From: Clostridium beijerinckii
Lineage (GTDB): Bacteria; Bacillota; Clostridia; Clostridiales; Clostridiaceae
NCBI RefSeq assembly: GCF_018223745.1
Contig: NZ_CP073654.1
Coordinates: forward strand, 1 to 64,000
Direction: 5' to 3'
Length of the DNA stretch: 64,000 nt
In this document: positions 50,821 through 58,711 of the stretch, one piece after another
How the letters are laid out: each line of letters opens with the position of its first letter
Numbering within the stretch: the first letter of the stretch is position 1
Translations under genes and position numbers: made by a program
Notes under the pieces: generated by a model
What the model was told of the DNA's origin: nothing
Databases searched by the model: none
Seen by the model: only the letters and a program-made list of their open reading frames with translations

Positions 50821-51777
50821 ATGTTACAATATAGATATTCCAGTTTAAGAAAGAGAGCAAAGCAAATGAATAAAGATTTACCAGAGATAATTAAAAGTTA
50901 CGAGGATTATTTGAATATTATTCAGGAAAAAGCGTCCAGTACTGTATACTGTTATATAGTTGATATAATGTTACTTATAAATTATTTAAAAACCAAAGAT
51001 AAGTATCAGAATTTAGAGATTGATAAGAGCTTTATAGAATTAATAGATCTGCAGGATTTGTATGGATTTTTAAGTTATGTAAAAAATGAAAGGAATAATA
51101 GTTCTTTTGCAAGGGCTAGAAAGATAGCGTCAATTAAATCTTTTTTTAAATATTGTGAAACCAAGCTTAAAATAATAAATAATAATCCATGCAGGGAGCT
51201 TGAGGTTCCCAAAAAGCCCAATAAACAAATTAACTATTTAAACTTAGATGAATCTAAAAAATTACTTAAAGACATAGTAGGAAGAAATAAAAAAAGGGAT
51301 TTAGCAATTTTAACATTATTTTTAAACTGCGGTCTTAGACTTTCAGAACTTTGTAATATAAGATTTAAAGACATTAAGGATGATACACTTGTTGTAAGGG
51401 GGAAGGGGAATAAGGATAGGACTATTTATTTAAATGAAATGTGCCTACGAGCAATTAAAGATTATATGGAAGAAAGAAAACATATCAAACATAGTTATTT
51501 ATTTGTATCTGAAAGAAAAAATCAGTTATGTAAGAGACAAGTTCAATACATAGTACAAAAGAATATTTCAAGCACAGGCCTTGATGTAAGTAAATATACA
51601 ACACATAAATTAAGACATACGGCAGCCACACTGCTTTACAAACATAGTAATGTTGATATTAGAACTATTCAAACTATTTTAGGACATAAAAATATATCAA
51701 CTACCACAATTTACACTCATGTAGATAATGAGCAGGTGAGAAGTGCAATAAGATCTAATCCATTAAATGAAATTTAA
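50821..51777 (+). CDS. Tyrosine recombinase (XerC/D-like)
   Basis: 318 aa from ATG 50821 (ATG 50698 lies in the divergent leader). N-terminal SAM-like domain (LPEIIKSYEDYLNIIQEKAS). Catalytic domain with Arg in LNCGLRLSELCNIRF, Lys in VRGKGNKDRTIYL, H-L-R in THKLRHTAATLLYKH, His in QTILGHKNISTTTIYTHV and Tyr (IYTHV). A complete phage-type/Xer integrase, likely for plasmid multimer resolution or integration. Overlaps the start region of the next gene. Confidence 0.88.
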   Translation: MLQYRYSSLRKRAKQMNKDLPEIIKSYEDYLNIIQEKASSTVYCYIVDIMLLINYLKTKDKYQNLEIDKSFIELIDLQDLYGFLSYVKNERNNSSFARARKIASIKSFFKYCETKLKIINNNPCRELEVPKKPNKQINYLNLDESKKLLKDIVGRNKKRDLAILTLFLNCGLRLSELCNIRFKDIKDDTLVVRGKGNKDRTIYLNEMCLRAIKDYMEERKHIKHSYLFVSERKNQLCKRQVQYIVQKNISSTGLDVSKYTTHKLRHTAATLLYKHSNVDIRTIQTILGHKNISTTTIYTHVDNEQVRSAIRSNPLNEI

Positions 51778-51796
51778 CCTAGAAAGGGCAGATATA

Positions 51797-51982
51797 ATGA
51801 TTGAAAAGATATTAAATGTAGCCATAACAAAGTGCTATGGTAATGCAGACGAAAATTCAACTAGAGGTAAGTTTAATATACCAAAGAAGATTATTAAGGA
51901 TATGGGTATTACGGAAGATGATAGAACGGTTATTCTTAGATATGATGAGGAAAAAAAGGAATTACTTATAAAGAAGGCATAG
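51797..51982 (+). CDS. AbrB/SpoVT-like DNA-binding protein
   Basis: 61 aa from ATG 51797 (RBS AGAAAGGG). Swapped-hairpin fold visible: NSTRGKFNIPKKIIKDMGIT, then DRTVILRYDEEKKELLIKK. Such proteins are antitoxins or transition-state-type regulators. It follows the recombinase by 19 bp and precedes a terminator, so they form one operon. Confidence 0.7.
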   Translation: MIEKILNVAITKCYGNADENSTRGKFNIPKKIIKDMGITEDDRTVILRYDEEKKELLIKKA

Positions 51983-52015
51983 AAAAGGGGACGTTTATCC
52001 CAAAAGCGCTTAAAG

Positions 52016-52066
52016 AAATAAAGAGTCATGATGATTTGTAATTATTATGGCTCTTTATTTTTTTTT
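52016..52066 (+). terminator. Terminator
   Basis: AAATAAAGAGTCAT, loop, ATGGCTCTTTATTT then a long T run. Confidence 0.8.
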
Positions 52067-52083
52067 ATTTGATTACATCAAAT

Positions 52084-52197
52084 AAAACTTGATTCAGGTG
52101 GAGTTTAATCTCAATCTGAATCTTAGTGGAACTTGTCTAGGAGCGCGCAACCGTTAGCTCCCAATGAGTGTTACGGATCCTAGCTATCGGATAAAAT
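52084..52197 (+). repeat. Structured repeat, copy C
   Basis: TGATTCAGGTGGAGTTTAAT, then CTCAATCTGAATC, CTAGGAGCGCGCAACCGTTA and TTACGGATCCTAGCTATCGG, ending ATAAAAT. Same order and pairing as copy A at 26695-26843, with a shorter middle. Here it follows a terminator and lies upstream of the RHH/coiled-coil gene. Confidence 0.58.
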
Positions 52198-52199
52198 CA

Positions 52200-52345
52200 T
52201 ATGTATACAATAATTACATTGTAATGTGTGCGTTACAATGTAATTTTAATTTAAAATAGTTATTGTATATCTAAAATCAAAACTGTATAATTAATTTGTA
52301 ATCAATGTATACATTACATTACTATGTAACTTATGTATACAGAAA
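52200..52345. promoter_or_regulatory. Repeated GTATAC palindromes and hairpin
   Basis: ATGTATACA occurs at 52201, 52307 and 52332 (as TATGTATACAG), with an AATTACATTGTAAT/TTACAATGTAATT hairpin (52212-52245) between them. Probably the operator or binding region of the RHH protein at 52362. Confidence 0.5.
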
Positions 52346-52361
52346 AATAGGAGGGTAACAT

Positions 52362-53276
52362 ATGGGTGATAATATAATAAAACCAGCAACTTTTAGGTTA
52401 AATGAGGATGATATCAATAGATTTAAGGAATTTGCTAGTCAAAATAACTTAAATCAGCAAGAAGCCTTTACGAGTTTACTTAATACATTAGAATTAAGTA
52501 ATGCAAAGAATAACCTTGGAGATAGAGCAAAGAGCATTGAGGTATTCCAAACAACAGTTAATAGCTTAGTTAAATTTTATATAAACAGCCTTGAAGAAAA
52601 CACAACAACTGAAGAAAGAATAAGGGAAGAATTGAGCCAACAGATAAATACAAAGGATAATGCTATAAGTGCTTTATATGAGCAGGTTCAAGATCTAAAA
52701 AATGAAAGAGGTTCATTAAAAAATCAAATTACTGAATTAGAAGATAAAAATAAATTATTATTTGATAAAAATAATAATTTAGAAGCAGAGATTGTTGATA
52801 AATCAAAGGCAATAGAAATAGCTAATAGAAATAATAATAATCTTCAAGATCAGGTTGCAGAATATAAAGAGTATAAGAATATAAATATAGAACTTGAAAA
52901 AAGTTTGGAGAGCATTAAGAAAGATAATAATCTGCTTGTATCAGATAAAACATCACTTGGAAATGTAGTCACAAAGCTACAAGGGGAAATTGATAATAAG
53001 GATAATATGATTAATTTCTATAAAGATCAAGTAGAGAAATTAGAGCAAGCTGAAAGAGATAGTAAGACTGAAATTAAGAATTTACAAGATAAATATGCAG
53101 GTGAAATTGATAAGCTTAAAGCAGATCATAAGGTTGAGATGGAAAATTCATTAAAAGCATTGGAAGAACATTTAATGGATAAGAATAATTTGGAATTTCA
53201 AAAGAAGGACTTGGAGATGCAGAAGTTGCAGAATGAGATTGATGGTTTGAATAGACAGCTTACAGGAAAAAATTAA
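52362..53276 (+). CDS. RHH-type N-terminus with long coiled coil (KfrA/plasmid-partition-like)
   Basis: 304 aa. Residues 8-45 (PATFRLNEDDINRFKEFASQ, NNLNQQEAFTSLLNTLE) look like a ribbon-helix-helix DNA-binding unit. Residues 80-300 are continuous coiled coil rich in Glu/Lys/Asn. This is the plan of plasmid-encoded KfrA-like or structural DNA-binding proteins that assist segregation and repress their own promoter. RBS TAGGAGGGTAACAT. The upstream GTATAC repeats are its likely sites. Confidence 0.65.
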   Translation: MGDNIIKPATFRLNEDDINRFKEFASQNNLNQQEAFTSLLNTLELSNAKNNLGDRAKSIEVFQTTVNSLVKFYINSLEENTTTEERIREELSQQINTKDNAISALYEQVQDLKNERGSLKNQITELEDKNKLLFDKNNNLEAEIVDKSKAIEIANRNNNNLQDQVAEYKEYKNINIELEKSLESIKKDNNLLVSDKTSLGNVVTKLQGEIDNKDNMINFYKDQVEKLEQAERDSKTEIKNLQDKYAGEIDKLKADHKVEMENSLKALEEHLMDKNNLEFQKKDLEMQKLQNEIDGLNRQLTGKN

Positions 53277-53500
53277 ATATTGTAATATGTGAAGAGTTGT
53301 TTTTATTACAGCTCTTTTGTTATAGGATAAGTTTTGGGAAAATTACTTAAAGTCAAGAAATAACACATATATAAATTATTATTATTAACAGAGTAGTGTG
53401 AAATGTATTGCTTTTTTTAAGAATATATATAAAATGCATAATGTTGACACTAAAAAATAAGAAGTGTATTATATATGTTAAGGAAAAGGTGGTGATTTTT
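53277..53500. other. Intergenic region
   Basis: AT-rich promoter region of the winged-helix gene. An imperfect GAAGAGTTG/CAGCTCTTTTG hairpin at 53290-53320 may terminate the coiled-coil gene. Confidence 0.35.
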
Positions 53501-54064
53501 TTGGGTTTCCAAAGACTATATTCTAGTAATGACGAAAATAATACTGTGATAATTAATAAAGATTTCTTTAAAGCACTCTTTATTAATCAATGTTTGAAGA
53601 ATAACAGGACATTATCATCTGTTTCATTAAGGTTAGCAGCGTTGTTATTACAAGAGCTTGATGATGTTGAAGCAAAGGAACTTCCCCCTAGAAAACGGCT
53701 AGCAGAGTATTTACAAACTTCAAGGACATCTGTAATAAATGCATTGGTTCAGTTAGAGGAAAATAATGTGATTATACGTCAAGTTAGTATAATTCAAGCA
53801 ATTGTAGGACCATCGGATGAAGAAAAAGATAGATATTATAAAATTGGACAGGAGAACTTAAAACAACGAAAGTTTAGTGATAAATTTTTAATAAATAGAT
53901 TTTATAATCAAGAATACAAGCCTATCGACCAACAAGAATTTACAAAAGAAATTATTAATTATTCAAATGAAAACTTAAATAATTATATAACAACTGAATG
54001 TCTTGTTAATAAGATTCAGGATTTAGAAAAAAGAATTAAAAAATTAGAAGAAAAATCTATTTAA
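53501..54064 (+). CDS. Winged-helix DNA-binding protein, 187 aa
   Basis: TTG start at 53501 (RBS AAGGTGGTGA, about 8-nt gap); upstream ATG frames lack an RBS. Winged helix around residues 45-95 (LSSVSLRLAALLLQELDDVE; PPRKRLAEYLQTSRTSVINA; LVQLEENNVII). C-terminal coiled coil (LVNKIQDLEKRIKKLEEK). Resembles replication- or partition-associated regulators but no specific family. Confidence 0.6.
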   Translation: MGFQRLYSSNDENNTVIINKDFFKALFINQCLKNNRTLSSVSLRLAALLLQELDDVEAKELPPRKRLAEYLQTSRTSVINALVQLEENNVIIRQVSIIQAIVGPSDEEKDRYYKIGQENLKQRKFSDKFLINRFYNQEYKPIDQQEFTKEIINYSNENLNNYITTECLVNKIQDLEKRIKKLEEKSI

Positions 54065-54122
54065 AAAAAAGAGATAATAAACATAAATATCTATAAATTC
54101 AAAATTACAAGGAGAAATTTGT

Positions 54123-54335
54123 ATGGGATATGAAAAAGAAGAATGCACTTGGTGTAATGGTACGGGTAAGGAATATTGTGGATACTGTTTTGGAACTGGG
54201 AAAGTAAATTGTGCATGTGGTGGATTTGATGATGATTGTATATTCTGCAATGGAACTGGAAATATAAAATGTAATATGTGTTTGGGAGATGGAGAAGTAG
54301 ATTGTAGTATGTGTTTTGGATTTGGAAGAAGATAA
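54123..54335 (+). CDS. Stand-alone DnaJ-type cysteine-rich zinc-finger mini-protein
   Basis: 70 aa with eight CxxC-type pairs, the DnaJ CxxCxGxG pattern repeated: CTWCNGTGKEYC, CGYCFGTGKVNC, CIFCNGTGNIKC, CNMCLGDGEVDC and CSMCFGFGRR. No J domain or client-binding domain. RBS AAGGAG. Likely binds two or more zinc ions and mediates protein or RNA contacts. Such free-standing DnaJ zinc fingers are uncommon. Confidence 0.7.
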   Translation: MGYEKEECTWCNGTGKEYCGYCFGTGKVNCACGGFDDDCIFCNGTGNIKCNMCLGDGEVDCSMCFGFGRR

Positions 54336-54368
54336 TTATTTATACTAAAAAGAAAGATGTGATACATA

Positions 54369-54584
54369 TGACGTGTTCAGAATTGGCATTTAAGCTAATA
54401 GATGAGTATTCTAAATATACGCAAAAAGGGTTATAAAAAAAAATATGGTATACCATTAGAGATAATAGCAAGACTTACTAAACAGTTTAACTATAATCAT
54501 CGTATTTTAAGCCTAAGAAAATTTTCTATTCGTGATGAGGAGGTTTTATATTTAGCACCATATGTACCTTTAATAACAAATTAA
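54369..54584 (+). CDS. Small protein with a possible frameshift at an A run
   Basis: The frame from ATG 54369 (MTCSELAFKLIDEYSKYTQK) stops at 54437. The +1-related frame from ATG 54402 (MSILNIRKKGYKKKYGIPLE) runs to 54584 and continues what looks like one product. Between them is a run of nine A. Either two short ORFs or one gene disrupted or phase-varied by the homopolymer. Family unknown. Confidence 0.35.
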
Positions 54585-54677
54585 TATAATAATTAGAACA
54601 TCTAAATTAATTAAGTATTTTATTTATATTGAAGACAAGCTTATGAAATTAGAAGAAAAATATAAGGAGTGATAAAA

Positions 54678-54908
54678 ATGGACTTATTTGAAAAACAAGA
54701 TAAAATTGTAGAAATGTATATTACACGAGAATATACTATACCTAAATTAGCAAATGAAACTGGTATGAGAGAAGAAGACGTTGCTACAATATTGCATTTG
54801 AACAACTTTTATTATGGGATAAAGCGAAATTCAGATAATATGCTAAATAATAAACTTTATAATTTCTGTATATCTGAAAGAAAGTTAGAATCAATTAGAA
54901 CATTATAA
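54678..54908 (+). CDS. Small HTH-like protein, 76 aa
   Basis: ATG 54678 (RBS AAGGAG; GTG 54669 possible). YITREYTIPKLANETGMREE, then DVATILHLNNFYYGIKR resembles a resolvase-type or Trp-repressor-like HTH (IPKLANETGM). Unknown role; together with the winged helix and DnaJ-like genes it forms a plus-strand accessory group. Confidence 0.5.
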   Translation: MDLFEKQDKIVEMYITREYTIPKLANETGMREEDVATILHLNNFYYGIKRNSDNMLNNKLYNFCISERKLESIRTL

Positions 54909-54981
54909 TTTTAAACACTAAAGTACATAATGAAACTAGCAATAGTTAATGATATAATCATATTAAAACTAAATTGCACAA

Positions 54982-55030
54982 AAAAAACTAGTAGTACCAC
55001 AAGGCCAGTTGTGGATTCTACTAGTTTTTT
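54982..55030. terminator. Bidirectional terminator
   Basis: AAAAAACTAGTAG ... CTACTAGTTTTTT with inner CCAC/GTGG. Serves the 54678 gene and the convergent sigma factor gene. Confidence 0.85.
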
Positions 55031-55605
55031 ATATTTTGTTTAAGCATTGATCCAAGCTTATCTAAAATAAAGTTCTTTTTTCTAACTATTTTTGAGTAAG
55101 AAATCTTTTTCTTAGATGCATAATCTGTAAGTGAAAAATTATTGTAGTATACAAAGAATATAAGTTCAAATTCATCAGGCTCAAGATCTGAAACTATTCT
55201 TTGAATATTCAATATTCGTTCATGCTCCAAATAATCAAGCTCTAAATTTTCATTACTTTGTAGAAACTCTGTAAAGTCATTAGGACAATTCCCATCAATA
55301 GATGCATTGATGCTTAGTGTATTTTGATGTTTTTTATTTTCTCTTGCTGTATATTTCATTACGTTTTTTATTGCACTATAAACATAGCTTGAAAATGAAT
55401 GTTTTGAAGTATCATATTTATCTACAGCATTAATTAAAGCAATATAGCCTATTTGTACAAGATCATATTCATCATAATTTTTTATATTAAAATTTTTAGC
55501 AGTTTTAAATATGAAAGGTTTAAATTGGAGCAGCAGCTTGGTTAAGCTTTCAGAGTTGCCCGTTTTAGCTAGTTTGACTTGATCTTCTATTTGGTCATAA
55601 TTCAT
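55021..55605 (-). CDS. Sigma-70-family factor
   Basis: 194 aa. Region 2: NYDEYDLVQIGYIALINAVD, then KYDTSKHSFSSYVYSAIKNV. C-terminal region 4-like part (IVSDLEPDEFELIFFVYYNN; TDYASKKKISYSKIVRKKNF). It resembles SigH-like/phage-type sigma factors and is distinct from the UviA-like factor at 31056. RBS AAGGGGGTATTTTA. Possibly controls late or stress-induced plasmid genes. Confidence 0.82.
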   Translation of the reverse strand: MNYDQIEDQVKLAKTGNSESLTKLLLQFKPFIFKTAKNFNIKNYDEYDLVQIGYIALINAVDKYDTSKHSFSSYVYSAIKNVMKYTARENKKHQNTLSINASIDGNCPNDFTEFLQSNENLELDYLEHERILNIQRIVSDLEPDEFELIFFVYYNNFSLTDYASKKKISYSKIVRKKNFILDKLGSMLKQNIKN

Positions 55606-55722
55606 TAAAATACCCCCTTAAATCAATTGACAGTGTTAATTATCAGCAGTCAATTTCTAATTGCTAATATATATGCAAAAGTTATAAAAATTTACAAAGG
55701 GGATTAACTTTAAATATATAAA

Positions 55723-55815
55723 GTGAAACTTTTCAGATGGAGTTTTGACTCTGGCTGAATTTAGTTGAACTAATACCACCAAGGGTACCCAGTCCAGGAG
55801 CGCACATCCATTAAA
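55723..55815 (+). repeat. Structured repeat, copy D (3'-truncated)
   Basis: GTGAAACTTTTCAGATGGAG, TGGCTGAATTTAGTTGAACT, AGTCCAGGAGCGCA as in copy A, but with an extra CACCAAGGGTACCC segment and no TTACGG half. A decayed or alternative form. Confidence 0.5.
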
Positions 55816-55947
55816 ACTATTATATCACAATAGAAAATGATTAACATTAGATGAATCAAGAAAAAATATATAGATAAAAATGTAAAATATTTGTATAATT
55901 TGAAAGAATATTGTATGATATAAATAACAAAATCCAAACAATTCCAT

Positions 55948-56010
55948 ATAAAAAACAACCCCTATAATGTACTAGGCCTAGGAAACTTAAATACACTATA
56001 GGGAATCACT
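55948..56010. ncRNA. Conserved-loop stem-loop, copy 2
   Basis: AAAAAACAACCCC, stem CCCTATAATGTA (55960-55971)/TACACTATAGGG (55992-56003), loop with GCCTAGGAAACT, then ATCA. Loop and flanks match the copy at 36842-36906 while the stem sequence differs and stays paired. Located 170 nt before the primase-like gene. The remainder of 55606-56179 is AT-rich and non-coding. Confidence 0.5.
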
Positions 56011-56179
56011 TACTTAATTATATTTTATTTATTATAGAATAATTATACAATATGTGACATATTAAGTCAATAAGTGAGTGGGTTAGTGATTGTAAATAAA
56101 TATGTATGTTTATTTATACATTTATTTATAGTTTTTTTGTTTTTTTATAATTGTATAGAAAACAAAGGGGGAAAATAAC

Positions 56180-57514
56180 GTGCTTAGCGCTATTAGAAAA
56201 TTGACGGAAGACATAGAGTATAATATTGATCCTAAGTTTAAAGATGAAGCTGTAAAAAATATATCTATTCTCCATGAAGGTGATGATGGATTTATTGCTA
56301 TAGCTGCAAAAAAAGATAAGGAGTATGTTCAATATCATTATAAAGTTGATGATTTAACTTATAACATAGGAAAGGCTATAAGCCTTGATGCAAATATATA
56401 TATGACACCAAATTCTTTTTTTATGCCAAGAAGAAAGATTGAAAATATAAGAAAGTTAAACGCTTTATACATAGATATAGACTATTATAATATCGAAAAT
56501 TTAAAGACATATGACCATGAAAGGATACTTGCGATACTCGAAAATGATTATTTTGGACAAGATGTTCCAGAGCCAAGTTTTGTTATATATACAGGTCGAG
56601 GACTCGCCGTATATTGGCTTATTGAACCAGTTCCAATAAAAGTACTTCCACTTTGGAATTCAATACAGAAATTTTTTGTAGACAAGCTTAAAGATATGGG
56701 AGCAGATTCCAAGAGTATTGACGGTGCCAGGATAATGAGACTTGCTGGAAGCATTAATGATAAAACTGGGCTAAGATCAAAGCTTTACATGTATGATGAA
56801 AACTTAGTTTATACATTAAGAGATATACAAAATGATTATCTGCCACAGCTTACACCGTACATTAATAATCCAGCACATAAAGGTAGGGGCAGGAAAGCAA
56901 AAGTAGTAAACTTTTATACATTGTATTCCCTGCATTATGCAAGACTTAATGATATATTGAAGCTTCAGGAGATAAGAGACGGATACTGCAGGAATAATGA
57001 TGGAGTTCTTACTGAGGAAGGTCAAAGAGAGTTTATGTGCTTTCTGTATAGGTATTGGTATTGCTGCTACTGTAATGATCCAGTGCAAGCTTTAGAGAAC
57101 GCATTAGAATTTAATCAAGGCTTTAGGAAACCATTAGTTAATAATGAAGTTGAGAAAATAACAATGCAAGCAGAAAAGGCCTATGAGAAGTGGCTCTTAG
57201 ACAGCCCAAATGGCGTGTATAAACGTGGTGGATACAATTATAAAAATGAAACATTAATAGAGAAATTAAACATTACAGATGATGAAATGAAGCTAATGAC
57301 AACAATTATAAATCCAAGTGAAAAATTGCGTAGAAAGCTTTTAAAAGAAAGAGAAGCAAGAAGAAATGAAGATGGATTAACTAAAAGAGAACAGCAAAAG
57401 CGAGATACAATTAAAGCTGTGCAGGAATTAAAAGAGCGAGGATTAAGCCAAAGTAGCGTTTCAAAAGAACTTGGAAAAGGAATCGCAACAGTAAAAAGAT
57501 ATTGGAATATATGA
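56180..57514 (+). CDS. Primase/AEP-like plasmid replication protein
   Basis: 444 aa, GTG start with RBS AAAGGGGGAAAATAAC. Motifs of RepB-primase/archaeo-eukaryotic-type primases: LNALYIDIDYYNIENL (acidic pair), FVIYTGRGLAVYWLIEPVPI, SKSIDGARIMRLAGSINDK. A middle region is Tyr/Cys-rich (FLYRYWYCCYCND). The C-terminal HTH (LKERGLSQSSVSKELGKGIA) may bind DNA. Probably primes or initiates plasmid replication, making a third replication-related protein in the window. Confidence 0.75.
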   Translation: MLSAIRKLTEDIEYNIDPKFKDEAVKNISILHEGDDGFIAIAAKKDKEYVQYHYKVDDLTYNIGKAISLDANIYMTPNSFFMPRRKIENIRKLNALYIDIDYYNIENLKTYDHERILAILENDYFGQDVPEPSFVIYTGRGLAVYWLIEPVPIKVLPLWNSIQKFFVDKLKDMGADSKSIDGARIMRLAGSINDKTGLRSKLYMYDENLVYTLRDIQNDYLPQLTPYINNPAHKGRGRKAKVVNFYTLYSLHYARLNDILKLQEIRDGYCRNNDGVLTEEGQREFMCFLYRYWYCCYCNDPVQALENALEFNQGFRKPLVNNEVEKITMQAEKAYEKWLLDSPNGVYKRGGYNYKNETLIEKLNITDDEMKLMTTIINPSEKLRRKLLKEREARRNEDGLTKREQQKRDTIKAVQELKERGLSQSSVSKELGKGIATVKRYWNI

Positions 57515-57594
57515 TTTACTGGTATCACCAAATACGTACTTATAGATATTGACTTAAGTTTACTGGTATCATGAAATACGCCCTTATATTAATG
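57512..57594 (+). repeat. Direct repeat pair after the primase gene
   Basis: TTTACTGGTATCA is repeated at 57516 and 57558, each followed by two variable bases, then AAATACG. Spacing about 40 bp. Candidate binding sites of the primase-like protein or an origin element. Confidence 0.45.
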
Positions 57595-57665
57595 GGGCGT
57601 AGCCTGCTTGCTTTTTTATTACAGAGTAGTTTAGCTAAATTTTAAATATTTAAGGAGAAGTTATA

Positions 57666-58679
57666 GTGAATAGAAATATTAGGTTATCTTTAAAGAGTCT
57701 TGGAATGATCTTAGTTATATTCTTAGTGTCATTTTCATTTATAGGATGTCAGAAAGAAGAACCAGATGGGATAAAAATTCAAAAATCAAATGATGGAATT
57801 TCCATAAGTGGTAAATATGGAGATAAGAGTATTGATATTGAAAAGTCAAATTCATTAAATAAGGGGATTTCAGTAAACGGAAAGTCAGGTGATAGTAGTT
57901 TTAATTTTGATAATTCAAATTCATTAAAAAACAGAAGTATAGACAATACTCCTGATTATGTTTATAAGATACGAACTCTTATTGTAATTTTAGCTGTTTT
58001 TGTAGTACCTATTTTGATTGGGTTTATTATAGAGAGTAGTTCACGTAAAAAAAACAATAAGACAATAATTCAAGGTAGTACAGTAAGTGTAGAAAAAAAT
58101 GAGGAGATTAGATATGAGAATGAAGCTTATAATAAAAAATTAAGTGAAGATAGGATTATATGTGATTATAAAGAAAAATTATCAGAATTAAATAAAATTT
58201 ATAATTTATATAAAAATGAAATATATAATGAACAAGAATTTAAAATGAAAAAGGAGAACTGGATTGAAAGTTTAAAGCTATTTGATTTTTCTAAAGCAGA
58301 AACTGACTTTCTAAATGAAATAATTCCAATTGTTAATGAAAAAATATTAGAAAATCGAGAATTAAAACTAATAAAATATATTATTTCAGGAGAATATGCA
58401 AAGGACAAATACAGAGAAGAACAGGAACAGAAAATTAAAGTAGAGGAGGAAGCTAGAAGAAAAAGAGAAGAGATTATTAGCAATATAAAAGGCACAACAA
58501 AGGAAATTACAATAAGTACCATAAGTAAAACAGCAAATACAGTGAATGAAATTAAAAGCATTGTGAGTAATAACTTTAATAAAAGGGTTGCACCAGATAA
58601 TAAATTCGTCTGTGAGTGTGGATATGAAATTGAAAAAGAAGATGCTTTTTGTGCTAACTGTGGTAAGAAACTAAAGTAG
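57666..58679 (+). CDS. Lipoprotein-like TM protein with C-terminal zinc ribbon
   Basis: 337 aa, GTG start (RBS AAGGAGAAG). Signal-like helix with Cys (VIFLVSFSFIGC), a Ser/Asn/Lys-rich repeat segment (GISISGKYGDKSIDIEKSNS), a TM helix (IRTLIVILAVFVVPILIGF), a charged coiled region, and a C-terminal zinc ribbon (FVCECGYEIEKEDAFCANCG). The zinc ribbon links it to the next two genes. Unknown function; possibly envelope stress or export related. Confidence 0.65.
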   Translation: MNRNIRLSLKSLGMILVIFLVSFSFIGCQKEEPDGIKIQKSNDGISISGKYGDKSIDIEKSNSLNKGISVNGKSGDSSFNFDNSNSLKNRSIDNTPDYVYKIRTLIVILAVFVVPILIGFIIESSSRKKNNKTIIQGSTVSVEKNEEIRYENEAYNKKLSEDRIICDYKEKLSELNKIYNLYKNEIYNEQEFKMKKENWIESLKLFDFSKAETDFLNEIIPIVNEKILENRELKLIKYIISGEYAKDKYREEQEQKIKVEEEARRKREEIISNIKGTTKEITISTISKTANTVNEIKSIVSNNFNKRVAPDNKFVCECGYEIEKEDAFCANCGKKLK

Positions 58680-58711
58680 TTAAATAATTTAATGGAAAAG
58701 GAAGGCTAATA

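Noticed and set aside
54044..54367. Minus-strand ORF of 107 codons
   Set aside because: Pro/His-rich mirror of the Cys/Gly-rich DnaJ-like gene; antisense artefact.
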